Below are positions 15,190-22,382 of a stretch of 23,862 nucleotides of DNA, piece by piece. Under the pieces are notes generated by a model. The model was given only the letters and a program-made list of their open reading frames with translations. It was not told the origin of the DNA and did not search any database. The DNA is from JANMQK01 sp031370485 (GTDB taxonomy: Bacteria > Acidobacteriota > Polarisedimenticolia > Gp22-AA2): positions 1 through 23,862 of the forward strand of contig JANMQK010000015.1 in the NCBI GenBank assembly GCA_031370485.1, in the 5' to 3' direction. The translations under genes and the position numbers were made by a program. Position 1 is the first letter of the stretch, and each line of letters opens with the position of its first letter.

Positions 15190-15361
15190 GGTGGTTACGT
15201 CATTACAGTGACCTGTTTGATAGTCTTTGAATATGCATTTCTATATTATTGACTAGTCATACTTTGCGGGAGTGTCGGCGGAAGCCGCCGCGGGGACAAA
15301 GGAGGCGTGGGCTCCTGGACTCTGCTCGAGGAAACCGGGGATGGACCCGCGCTCAGCCGGG

Positions 15362-15391
15362 TTGATCGGAGCGACGGGCGTGTGGTAGAGT
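15362..15391 (+). promoter_or_regulatory. Probable promoter of rpmB
   Basis: TTGATC at 15362-15367, an 18-bp spacer and TAGAGT at 15386-15391. The start would be near 15398, about 50 nt before the rpmB GTG. The AT-rich stretch 15215-15250 (TTGATA, 19 bp, TATATT) is a weaker alternative. Confidence 0.4.
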
Positions 15392-15448
15392 GCGCCTTCG
15401 CTGCCCCGTCGGTGAGTGCCCTTAGTTCATGCTTTCGAGGAGGATTTG

Positions 15449-15643
15449 GTGGCTCGTTCGTGCGAAATCTGCGGCAAGCGGCCGGTGTATGGCAACCAGA
15501 TCAGCCATGCTCACAACGTCTCCTCGCGCGTCTGGTATCCGAATCTTCAAAAAGTCCGGGTCCTCGTCTCGGGGGCGCGGCGCCGCATGAAGGTCTGCAC
15601 CCGCTGCCTGCGTTCGCGCGCGGTGGTCAAGGCCGTCTCCTAG
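15449..15643 (+). CDS. rpmB: 50S ribosomal protein L28, zinc-ribbon form
   Basis: A 64-residue ribosomal protein of the large subunit. It reads ARSCEICGKRPVYGNQISHA, then WYPNLQKVRV, then RMKVCTRCLRS. Two Cys pairs (C5/C8 and C50/C53) make this the zinc-binding C+ type. The GTG start has GAGGAGG 5 nt upstream; an in-frame upstream ATG at 15416 would add 11 unrelated residues. It is an isolated single gene, divergent from pilM and convergent with ridA 10 bp away. Confidence 0.95.
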   Translation: MARSCEICGKRPVYGNQISHAHNVSSRVWYPNLQKVRVLVSGARRRMKVCTRCLRSRAVVKAVS

Positions 15644-15653
15644 CCGCAATCCC

Positions 15654-16040
15654 CTACTTCAGCCTGGCAATCGCGTCGATTTCCACGCGCGCTCCCTTCG
15701 GGAGCGCCGCCACCTGCACGGTCGAGCGCGCCGGCCGATTGTCCTTCAGGAACCGCTCGTACACTCCGTTCATCTTCTGGAAATCGTCCAGGTCGGTGAG
15801 GAAGACGGTCGTCTTGACGACCTGGTCGAAACCCGAGCCCGCCGCCTCGAGAACCGCCCCGAGGTTCTCCATCACCCGCGCCACCTGGTCCTCGATGCTC
15901 CCCCCGATCAACTCGCCGCTTTGGGGATCGAGGGGCACCTGCCCCGAGAGAAAGACAAACCCTCCCGCGGCCACACCCTGCGCGTAGGGCCCGATGGCCC
16001 GGGGCGCGCTCGACGATCCAATGGGTTTGATGTCCTGCAC
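15654..16040 (-). CDS. ridA: RidA/YjgF family reactive imine/enamine deaminase
   Basis: A 128-residue protein, exactly the family size. RidA hydrolyses reactive enamine/imine intermediates released by PLP enzymes to keto acids. The key motif NRPARSTVQV places the substrate-binding Arg at 105, as in the E. coli protein. GPYAQGV and FLSGQVPLDP near the N-terminus are typical. The GTG at 16040 has AGGAGG 6 nt upstream; longer frames extend into rel and are not supported. It follows rel after 31 nt and is probably cotranscribed with it. Confidence 0.92.
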   Translation of the reverse strand: MQDIKPIGSSSAPRAIGPYAQGVAAGGFVFLSGQVPLDPQSGELIGGSIEDQVARVMENLGAVLEAAGSGFDQVVKTTVFLTDLDDFQKMNGVYERFLKDNRPARSTVQVAALPKGARVEIDAIARLK

Positions 16041-16071
16041 AGCTCCCCTCCTTGTCATGCGGCCCGGCGCT

Positions 16072-18219
16072 TCATGCGACCTGGCGCTCCACGTGGTAGA
16101 CCCCGTCGATGCCCTTGACCTTCTCAACGATCTTCTGAAGGTGATCCACGTCCTCGATGTCGAGAAGGAACGTGATCTCCCCCCGGCGGTCCTCGAAGGT
16201 CCTCGCCTCGACGTTCTTGATGTTCGATTTGGCGTCGGCGATCGCCGACGTGATCTTGGCCAGGATCCCGGGGCGGTCCTCGGAGAACACGGTGATGCGA
16301 ACGTCGAAACGCGTCTCGTCGCCGCCTTCCCAGACCACCTCGATACGGCGCTCCGGATCGTACAGCAGCTTCTCGAGATTGGGACAGCGCTCCGAGTGCA
16401 CCGTGACCCCCCGCCCCCGGGTGATGTACCCGACGATGGGCTCGCCGCGAATGGGGCTGCAACACCGCGCCAGGGATATCAGGGCGTCGTCGAGTCCGCG
16501 CACCTTTACCTTCTTCCCCGTCATGCCCAGCGCCTTCTTCACGACGTGGGCGATGCCCCCCTCGGTCGCGTCGTGGGCCTTCGCGGCGGGGTCGAGCCTC
16601 TCGATCAATGTCCGCGGCGCGATCTTGCCGTATCCGACCGCAGCGTAGAAGTCCTCGAGCGCCTGCAGGCCGAGGGTTTGCAGGGCCTCGCGCAGCCGAG
16701 CGCCCTCAGCCACGTGGGTCTTGAGGCTGAAGCGGTATCTCTTGAACTCGCGGTCCGAGACAGTCTTTCCCAGCTCGATGCTGCGATCGCGCCGATCGAT
16801 ATTCAGCCACTGCCGGATTTTCGCCCTGGCGCGTGATGTCCGGGCGAACGCCATCCAGTCCTGGCTGGGAGAGTGATTCGGCGCCGTGAGGATCTCGACG
16901 ATGTCCCCGTTCTTCAGCTCTGTCCGGAGCGGCTGCAGCTTGCCGTTGATTCGCGATCCGACGCACCGGTGTCCGACCTCCGTGTGGACGGAGTACGCGA
17001 AATCCACCGGTGTCGCGCCCCTCGGGAACGACTTGACCTGTCCCTGCGGCGTGAAGCAGTAGACCTCTTCCGGGTAAAGGTCCACCTTGACCATGCTCAG
17101 GAATTCGCGCGGGTCCTTGAGCTCCTGCTGCCACTCCATGATCTGCCTCAGCCACTCGATGTTGGCGTCGGCCTCCTTGCCGCCCTTGCCCTCCTTGTAT
17201 TTCCAGTGGGCCGCGATCCCCTCTTCGGCGATGCGGTGCATCTCATGCGTGCGGATTTGGATCTCGAAGGGCTGCCCCTTCTCGCTGACGACCGAGGTGT
17301 GCAGCGACTGGTACATGTTGGGCTTCGGCATCGCGATGAAGTCCTTGATCCGGCCCGGCACCGGCCGCCACAGTCCGTGGATGATCCCCAGGGCGCCGTA
17401 GCAGTCCTTGATGCTGTCCGTGTGGATGCGGAAGGCGATGTAGTCGTACACCTCCGCGACGTCGATCTTCTGCCGCTTGATCTTCTTGTAGATGCTGTAC
17501 AGGTGCTTCCGCCGGCCGTAGATCTCCGACCGGATGCCGGCGGCACCGAGCTCCCGCTCGAGGGTGGCCTGGATCTCGCGGATGAAGTCGTCGGTCACCT
17601 TCCGTTTCTCGTCGAGCGCCCTGACAAGGCTCTGGTGCCCCGAGGGGTCGAGGAACCGGATCGACAGGTCCTCGAGCTCGTTCTTGATCTTGGCCATGCC
17701 GAGGCGGTTGGCGATGGGGGCGTAGATTTCCAGCGTCTCGCGCGCGATTCTCTCCTGTTGCCGCGTCGAGAGGTGCTCGAGGGTCCGCATGTTGTGGAGG
17801 CGGTCGGCGAGCTTGACGAGCACGACACGGATGTCGTCCACCATCGCCAGCATCATCTTGCGGAAGCTCTCGGCCTGCTGCTGCTCCCTCGAGTTGAAGC
17901 TGATGCGTGCGATCTTGGTCAGGCCCTCCACGACGTGCGCGATGTCCTTGCCGAACTGCGCTTCGAGGATCTCCCGCGTCGTGAGAGTGTCCTCCAGGAC
18001 GTCGTGGAGCAGCCCCGCGACGATGCAGGTCATGTCGAGCTTGAGATCCGCGAGGATGTGGGCGACGGAGAGCGGGTGGATCAGGTAGGGCTCACCGGAA
18101 CTTCGGGTCTGCCCTTTGTGCTCCTTGGCCGTGAAGACGTAAGCCTTGCGCAGAAGGTCCAGGTCGGCGCCTGGAAGGTACGACTCAACCCTTTCCTGGA
18201 TGTCCTCGAATCGAATCAT
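16072..18219 (-). CDS. rel: Bifunctional (p)ppGpp synthetase/hydrolase (RelA/SpoT family)
   Basis: A 715-residue stringent-response enzyme. The N-terminal HD hydrolase is intact (H48 in LIHPLSVAHIL; HDVLEDT at 72-78, with the HD and ED residues). The synthetase domain (about 230-340) contains RIKD at 290-293 and PKPNMYQSLHTS. The basic RxKD motif, rather than the acidic ExDD of monofunctional RelA, indicates a bifunctional Rel/SpoT. A TGS domain begins at VYCFTPQGQV (about 387), a Cys-containing ZFD/RIS region has LARCCSPIRGEPIVGY, and a C-terminal ACT domain starts at VRITVFSEDRPGILAK. I chose ATG 18219 by alignment (MIRFEDI). An in-frame start at 18354 would lie upstream of the predicted transcript start. 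The Shine-Dalgarno is weak. Confidence 0.95.
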   Translation of the reverse strand: MIRFEDIQERVESYLPGADLDLLRKAYVFTAKEHKGQTRSSGEPYLIHPLSVAHILADLKLDMTCIVAGLLHDVLEDTLTTREILEAQFGKDIAHVVEGLTKIARISFNSREQQQAESFRKMMLAMVDDIRVVLVKLADRLHNMRTLEHLSTRQQERIARETLEIYAPIANRLGMAKIKNELEDLSIRFLDPSGHQSLVRALDEKRKVTDDFIREIQATLERELGAAGIRSEIYGRRKHLYSIYKKIKRQKIDVAEVYDYIAFRIHTDSIKDCYGALGIIHGLWRPVPGRIKDFIAMPKPNMYQSLHTSVVSEKGQPFEIQIRTHEMHRIAEEGIAAHWKYKEGKGGKEADANIEWLRQIMEWQQELKDPREFLSMVKVDLYPEEVYCFTPQGQVKSFPRGATPVDFAYSVHTEVGHRCVGSRINGKLQPLRTELKNGDIVEILTAPNHSPSQDWMAFARTSRARAKIRQWLNIDRRDRSIELGKTVSDREFKRYRFSLKTHVAEGARLREALQTLGLQALEDFYAAVGYGKIAPRTLIERLDPAAKAHDATEGGIAHVVKKALGMTGKKVKVRGLDDALISLARCCSPIRGEPIVGYITRGRGVTVHSERCPNLEKLLYDPERRIEVVWEGGDETRFDVRITVFSEDRPGILAKITSAIADAKSNIKNVEARTFEDRRGEITFLLDIEDVDHLQKIVEKVKGIDGVYHVERQVA

Positions 18220-18324
18220 CGTGGCGTGCCCGTCGGGCCCTCCGCGGCCTGGAGGGCGCTTCCGGGCTGGCGTCCGCCGGGTGCCGGTGGCTGCGCGCGC
18301 CCGTGCGGCCCTGCGGTCCATGTC

Positions 18325-18354
18325 AGTATAGCAAAAGGGTTTTCGGAGCCGCAA
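18325..18354 (-). promoter_or_regulatory. Extended -10 promoter of rel
   Basis: On the minus strand TATACT (18330-18325) is preceded by TGC, making an extended -10. An 18-bp spacer separates it from a weak -35 TTGCGG (18354-18349). The start near 18318 gives a leader of about 100 nt before rel. This lies in the 159-bp gap after secF, so rel-ridA need not depend on the sec operon promoter. Confidence 0.55.
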
Positions 18355-18378
18355 TCGCGCGGCCCCGGGGCGGGCGCC

Positions 18379-19554
18379 TCAGAGCCTGACGTGCTTCGGC
18401 CCTAGATAGTTCCAGGCGACGACGAGGAGGGCCGCCGCGACGAAGACCGAGGAGTAGGTCCCGAACACGACACCCACGAGGAGGCAGAATGACAGGGGGT
18501 TCAGTTTCTCGCCGCCGTAGAGAAACAGCGCGAACACGGCGATGAACACCGTGAACGAGGTCAGGACGGTCCGGCTGAGGGTCTGGTTGATCGAAGCGTT
18601 GACGACCTCCGGGAACTTGACGTCCCGGTACAGGCGGAGGTTCTCGCGGATGCGGTCGAAGACCACGATGGTGTCATTGATCGAGTACCCGAGGATGGTC
18701 AGGAGGGCGGCCACGACAGGGAGGGAGAACTCCTTGCCGGACAGCGCGACGGCGCCCGCCGCGATGGTGACGTCGTGGATCAGGGCGAGGACCGACGAAA
18801 TGCCCCAGGCTATCTTGCGGAACCGGAACCATACGTAGATCAGGATCCCCCCGACCGACCCGAGGATCGCGAGTCCCGTGTTCTTGAGCAGCTCCTTGCC
18901 GGCCGTCGGCCCTACGAACTCGACACCGCGCAGGGCGAACGCACCCAGGATCGTCTGGTCTTTAATGACCCTGGCCGCCTCCGGCGTCACACCGGGGACG
19001 GCGGCCACCTCGGCCATGTCGTTGAAAAGCCCGCCGTGCTGGTTCCGGTATCGCTGCAGGGCGGCGGCGATCGCCGCTGGTTCCCCCGCTCCCTGGGCTC
19101 CTCCCAGGTGCGCGGCCAGCCAGTCCCTGAGAAGCGCCTCGGAGGTCATGTTGAGGTCGATCCGCCCGGCCTGGATCGCCTCCCGCTCCTCCCGGGTGCG
19201 CAGCGCCTCGAGCACGATCTGGCTCACTTCGGACCCTTCGCCCTGGCCTTCCTTGTCCCCTTCCATCTTCTCGACCCGGATCAGCACTTCGTTCTCGGAG
19301 GCCTTGCCGATTGCCTGGATGCTGATGTCGCCGAGCCCTGACTTCTCGAGCGCGGCACGCAAGCCCTGGACATTGGGCTTGTCACGGAACTTCAGCTCGA
19401 CGGCGGTTCCGCCGGCGAAGTCGATGCCGTAGTTGAACCCATGGAAGATGATCGCCCAGAGCGCCACCAGCATCGCGACCGTGGAGATCGCGAAGAAAAC
19501 CCACCTCATGCGTCCCATCATGGGGAAGTTGGCGTTATGAAAGACCTGGATCAT
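18379..19554 (-). CDS. secF: Protein translocase subunit SecF with enlarged periplasmic domain
   Basis: A 391-residue inner-membrane RND-family partner of SecD that uses the proton gradient to help preprotein release. TM1 spans about 18-37 and is followed by GIDFAGGTAVEL. TM2-TM6 occupy about 226-385, with SINDTIVVFDRIREN (291-305) and the SINQTLSRTVLTS motif. Usual SecF proteins are 290-325 residues. Here the loop between TM1 and TM2 is extended by residues about 97-210, including a segment (131-200) that looks like a helix-hairpin-helix unit. Start ATG 19554 has GAGG 4 nt upstream and lies 6 bp after the secD stop. Confidence 0.95.
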   Translation of the reverse strand: MIQVFHNANFPMMGRMRWVFFAISTVAMLVALWAIIFHGFNYGIDFAGGTAVELKFRDKPNVQGLRAALEKSGLGDISIQAIGKASENEVLIRVEKMEGDKEGQGEGSEVSQIVLEALRTREEREAIQAGRIDLNMTSEALLRDWLAAHLGGAQGAGEPAAIAAALQRYRNQHGGLFNDMAEVAAVPGVTPEAARVIKDQTILGAFALRGVEFVGPTAGKELLKNTGLAILGSVGGILIYVWFRFRKIAWGISSVLALIHDVTIAAGAVALSGKEFSLPVVAALLTILGYSINDTIVVFDRIRENLRLYRDVKFPEVVNASINQTLSRTVLTSFTVFIAVFALFLYGGEKLNPLSFCLLVGVVFGTYSSVFVAAALLVVAWNYLGPKHVRL

Positions 19555-19560
19555 GGGGCC

Positions 19561-21162
19561 TCAGATGCTCAGACGCTCGGTTTTCGGGTTGAGCCGGAGC
19601 AGGACATCGAACAAGGTGCGCGACATGAACACGGCGGTGAACAGGTTCGCGAGGATCCCGACGTTCAGGGTGACGGCGAATCCCTTGACCGCCCCCGTGC
19701 CATAGGCGAACAGGAACAGGCCGCCGATGAGGGTCGTGAGATTGCTGTCAACGATGGTGCTCAGGGCCTTCTCGAAACCCAACTGGATCGCCGCCTTCGC
19801 CGTCCTCCCCATGCTCAACTCCTCACGCACCCTCTCGAAGACGAGGACGTTGGCGTCCACGGCCATCCCGACCGTCAGCGCGATCCCCGCGATGCCGGGG
19901 AGCGTCAGGGTCGAGGAGAAATAGGCCATCGCTCCCAGCAGTATCAGGAGGTTCATCGCGAGGGCTATCGTGGCGTTGACGCCGGAGAGACGGTAGTACG
20001 CCAGCATGAACAGGATGACGACCGCCGACCCGACCAGCGACCCGATGATCCCCTGGCGGATGGAATCGGAGCCGAGCGACGGGCCGACCGTGCGCTCCTC
20101 CAGGACCTCCATGCCCGCCGGCAGGGCGCCGGAGCGCAGCTTCAGGGCCAGGTCCTCGGTGCTTTCGACGGTGAAGTTGCCGCCCTCGATGATTCCCTTC
20201 TCGGCGATCACGGCGTTGATGCGCGGCGCGGAAATCACCTTCTTGTCGAGGACAATCGCCAGGAGCTGGCCCTGGTTGGCGCGGGTCAGATCCTCGAAGC
20301 GCCGCCCCGCCTCGGCGCTCAGCAGGAAATTCACCGCCGGGCTGCCGAACCGGTCCTGGTCACGCCGCGCGTTCTTGAGATCGTTGCCTGTGATCGGTGA
20401 CGACCTCGTGACCGGCCAGTAAAGCGTGTAGGCCCGGCCGTCGTCGCCCCGGACATCCTGGGGGAGAATCTCGACGTCCGCGGGGAGGCTTCCCCGGAAC
20501 ATCTGCGTCAGCGCCTCGGCGCTGTCGGGCGGACGGAACTGATCGGACGTGAGCCCCGGCGGGACCTTCACGATTTTCCACTCCAGGAACGCGGGGGACC
20601 CGATCAGATCCTTGACCCTCTCGGGATCCTCGACACCCGGCAGCTGGATCAGGATCCGGTCGGCGTGGGCGCCCACCCCTTCACGCTGGAAGGTCGGCTC
20701 GGATACTCCGAACTTGTCGACCCGGGTGCGGATCGTCTCTAGCGCCTGGCGCACCGCCCCATCGCGGATCGCCGACTCCTCCTGCGCCCTGAGCGTCAAA
20801 CGCAGCCGCCCCGATCCCTGGCTGTCCACGCTGTAGGTCGGATACTGTGACGAGAGGAGATCGCGCACCTCGCCGATCCTCGCCTGGTCGAGGCCCGAGA
20901 GAACCATGGTGCCCAGGCCCTCGGAGGTGATCTGCGATGGCGCCAGCCCCTTCTCTCCGAGCGACTGGCGGATCCGCTCCGCGGAGAGATCGCGCTCGGC
21001 CTTCACGGCGTCGTCGGTCTTGACGCGCATGACCATGTGGATGCCGCCCTTCAGATCCAGCCCGAGCTTTATTTTCTCGCCGAGGGGAAAGGCCTGGACC
21101 ACACAGAGGATGGCGAGACCGAGCAGGATCAGCACGCGGAGGCGGATGTCCATCGATGCCAT
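19561..21162 (-). CDS. secD: Protein translocase subunit SecD
   Basis: A 533-residue inner-membrane protein that works with SecF and YajC at SecYEG. TM1 is at about 8-25, then comes the hallmark LGLDLKGGIHMVM, the large periplasmic P1 domain (about 45-370, with ETIRTRVDKFGVSEP and ILIQLPGVEDPERVK), then TM2-TM6 with GMAVDANVLVFERVREEL and a final AVFMSRTLFD. The ATG at 21162 has AGGAG 10 nt upstream; an internal ATG at 21153 is an alternative. It follows yajC by 4 bp. The yajC-secD-secF order is the common one. Confidence 0.96.
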   Translation of the reverse strand: MASMDIRLRVLILLGLAILCVVQAFPLGEKIKLGLDLKGGIHMVMRVKTDDAVKAERDLSAERIRQSLGEKGLAPSQITSEGLGTMVLSGLDQARIGEVRDLLSSQYPTYSVDSQGSGRLRLTLRAQEESAIRDGAVRQALETIRTRVDKFGVSEPTFQREGVGAHADRILIQLPGVEDPERVKDLIGSPAFLEWKIVKVPPGLTSDQFRPPDSAEALTQMFRGSLPADVEILPQDVRGDDGRAYTLYWPVTRSSPITGNDLKNARRDQDRFGSPAVNFLLSAEAGRRFEDLTRANQGQLLAIVLDKKVISAPRINAVIAEKGIIEGGNFTVESTEDLALKLRSGALPAGMEVLEERTVGPSLGSDSIRQGIIGSLVGSAVVILFMLAYYRLSGVNATIALAMNLLILLGAMAYFSSTLTLPGIAGIALTVGMAVDANVLVFERVREELSMGRTAKAAIQLGFEKALSTIVDSNLTTLIGGLFLFAYGTGAVKGFAVTLNVGILANLFTAVFMSRTLFDVLLRLNPKTERLSI

Positions 21163-21166
21163 GCGG

Positions 21167-21499
21167 CTAGGTCTCCTGACCCGCGGTGGAGGTCTCCTGG
21201 TCCTGGAGACCCACGACCGAGCTCTTGGTGACGTCCACCCTGATCTTGTCGGCGACCCGCAGCTGGACGATGTTCCGGTCGACCGCCACGATCGTGCCGA
21301 GCAGCCCGCCGGACGTGATCACCTTGTCGCCGGCCTTCAGGGCTTCCAGCATCTTCGCCACCTGCTTCTGCCGCGTCCGCGCCGGGCGGATCAGCAGGAG
21401 ATAAATCACGACGAAGAAGAAGGCGAGCGGGACGAGCTGCATCCACATGCTCGACGCGCCCTGGCCGGGCGGGGGTGCCATCAGTCCCAGAATATTCAC
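21167..21499 (-). CDS. yajC: Preprotein translocase accessory subunit YajC
   Basis: A 110-residue bitopic inner-membrane protein of the SecDF-YajC complex. The single TM helix is at about 20-38 (LVPLAFFFVVIYLLLIRPAR). It is followed by the typical RQKQVAKMLEALKAGDKVIT and SGGLLGTI motif and a basic-to-polar beta domain. The GTG start at 21499 has AGGAG 7 nt upstream. An in-frame ATG at 21535 would overlap the predicted promoter and has no Shine-Dalgarno. It is the first gene of the yajC-secD-secF operon. Confidence 0.94.
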   Translation of the reverse strand: MNILGLMAPPPGQGASSMWMQLVPLAFFFVVIYLLLIRPARTRQKQVAKMLEALKAGDKVITSGGLLGTIVAVDRNIVQLRVADKIRVDVTKSSVVGLQDQETSTAGQET

Positions 21500-21523
21500 C
21501 GATTCGCTCCTCAGCGGGCGCAT

Positions 21524-21552
21524 AGAGTGCCGCAAGCGCCGGGGCTTGTCAA
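21524..21552 (-). promoter_or_regulatory. Probable promoter of yajC-secDF
   Basis: On the minus strand a perfect TTGACA (21552-21547), a 17-bp spacer and a weak CACTCT (21529-21524). Its -35 is the reverse complement of the -35 used by the divergent yfiH promoter. Confidence 0.4.
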
Positions 21553-21574
21553 GACTGCACCGCTCGCCTAGACT
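21546..21574 (+). promoter_or_regulatory. Probable promoter of the yfiH-type gene, predicting a leaderless mRNA
   Basis: TTGTCA at 21546-21551, a 17-bp spacer and TAGACT at 21569-21574. The predicted start (near 21581) falls at the GTG start codon at 21582. No Shine-Dalgarno-like sequence precedes that codon, which fits leaderless initiation. Confidence 0.45.
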
Positions 21575-21581
21575 GCGCCGC

Positions 21582-22328
21582 GTGACCCCGACCGCGCCTC
21601 TTCCGCCGGGTTCGCCGGCGTCCTTGCGCGGCCAGGGCGCGGCGCGGCGCCTGACGCTTCCCCTCCTCGACGCGATCCCCGGCCTGATCCATGCCTGGAC
21701 CGTGAAAGGCTCCGAACCCTCGGCCGCGCTCGAGGAAGCGGCGGGAGGGCCGATGCCCCTGAGGACCTGCCGTCAGGTGCATGGCGTCGCGGTTCATCGC
21801 GTGGACACCGGAGCGCAGGTCACCCCACCGCCCCAAGCGGACGCATTGATCACCGCCGACGACGGGATGGCCCTGGGTGTATGGGTCGCGGACTGTGTTC
21901 CGATTCTTGTCTGCGATCCCGGGACCAGGGCACTCGCGGCGGTCCACGCCGGATGGCGCGGAACGGCCGCCGGCGTCCTCACGGCGGCGCTGACGGCGCT
22001 CCAGCGTGACCTGGGCGCGCGGCCCTCGGCCCTGCGTATCGCGTTCGGGCCCGCGATCGGCCCCTGCTGTTTCGAGGTTGGCGACGAGGTGGTCGAGGCG
22101 CTGATCCGGAACGACCCGGGAGCCCGTGCGGCCGTGCGGGGCGCTCCGCGATCGCGGGTCGATCTCATCGAGGCCAACCGGAGTCAGGCGGCCGCATTTG
22201 GAGTGTCTCTCGCAAACATGCAGTCCGCGCAGATCTGCACCTCGTGCCACGCCGATCTGCTCGACTCCTACCGTCGCGCGAAGGGACACGCCGGGCGCAT
22301 GGCCGGGATGCTCGCCTGGAAAGCATGA
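21582..22328 (+). CDS. YfiH/PgeF family zinc enzyme (laccase-domain, peptidoglycan editing/purine nucleoside enzyme)
   Basis: A 248-residue cytoplasmic protein of the DUF152/YfiH family. The three zinc ligands are visible: H67 in RQVHG, C105 in VADCVPIL and H122 in VHAGWRG. Downstream GPAIGPCCFEVGDEV and CTSCHADLLDSYRR are also typical. Family members have purine nucleoside phosphorylase and adenosine deaminase activity, and E. coli PgeF prevents wrong amino acids in the peptidoglycan stem peptide. Older annotation calls them polyphenol oxidases. I chose GTG 21582. Upstream in-frame ATGs would run antisense into yajC. The first 25 residues are Pro/Ala/Arg-rich, so the true start could be further in. 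Confidence 0.88.
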   Translation: MTPTAPLPPGSPASLRGQGAARRLTLPLLDAIPGLIHAWTVKGSEPSAALEEAAGGPMPLRTCRQVHGVAVHRVDTGAQVTPPPQADALITADDGMALGVWVADCVPILVCDPGTRALAAVHAGWRGTAAGVLTAALTALQRDLGARPSALRIAFGPAIGPCCFEVGDEVVEALIRNDPGARAAVRGAPRSRVDLIEANRSQAAAFGVSLANMQSAQICTSCHADLLDSYRRAKGHAGRMAGMLAWKA

Positions 22329-22351
22329 GCCCTGTCCTATAATGCATGGCG

Positions 22352-22370
22352 CCGGCCCGGTGCGGGCCGG
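22352..22370 (+). other. Hairpin in the gmhA leader
   Basis: A perfect 7-bp GC stem, CCGGCCC at 22352-22358 and GGGCCGG at 22364-22370, with a 5-nt loop. It lies between the yfiH stop and the gmhA ATG, 12 nt before the start codon. There is no T-tract, so it is not an ordinary terminator. A TATAAT at 22338-22343 lies just upstream but has no good -35. Confidence 0.4.
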
Positions 22371-22382
22371 GGTGGAACGGGG

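Larger units (their letters stand above)
15084..15448. other. Divergent intergenic region between pilM and rpmB
   Basis: A 365-bp region without a supportable gene. From left to right it holds the pilM leader (to about 15155), the pilM promoter, an AT-rich island (15200-15260), a 6-bp hairpin (CGGCGG at 15276-15281, loop AAG, CCGCCG at 15285-15290), a second short hairpin (AGGAG at 15300-15304, CTCCT at 15312-15316), and the probable rpmB promoter. Neither hairpin has a T-tract. The GACTAGTC palindrome at 15251-15258 has no assigned role. Confidence 0.6.

Noticed and set aside
15276..15316. Hairpins upstream of rpmB as an L28 autoregulatory leader or a terminator
   Set aside because: Stems are only 5-6 bp, have no T-tract, and lie upstream of the better promoter candidate, so they may not be in the mRNA.
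16873..18405. A 510-codon plus-strand open frame opposite rel
   Set aside because: Leu/Asp/Val/His-rich antisense frame typical of the complement of a GC-rich coding gene.
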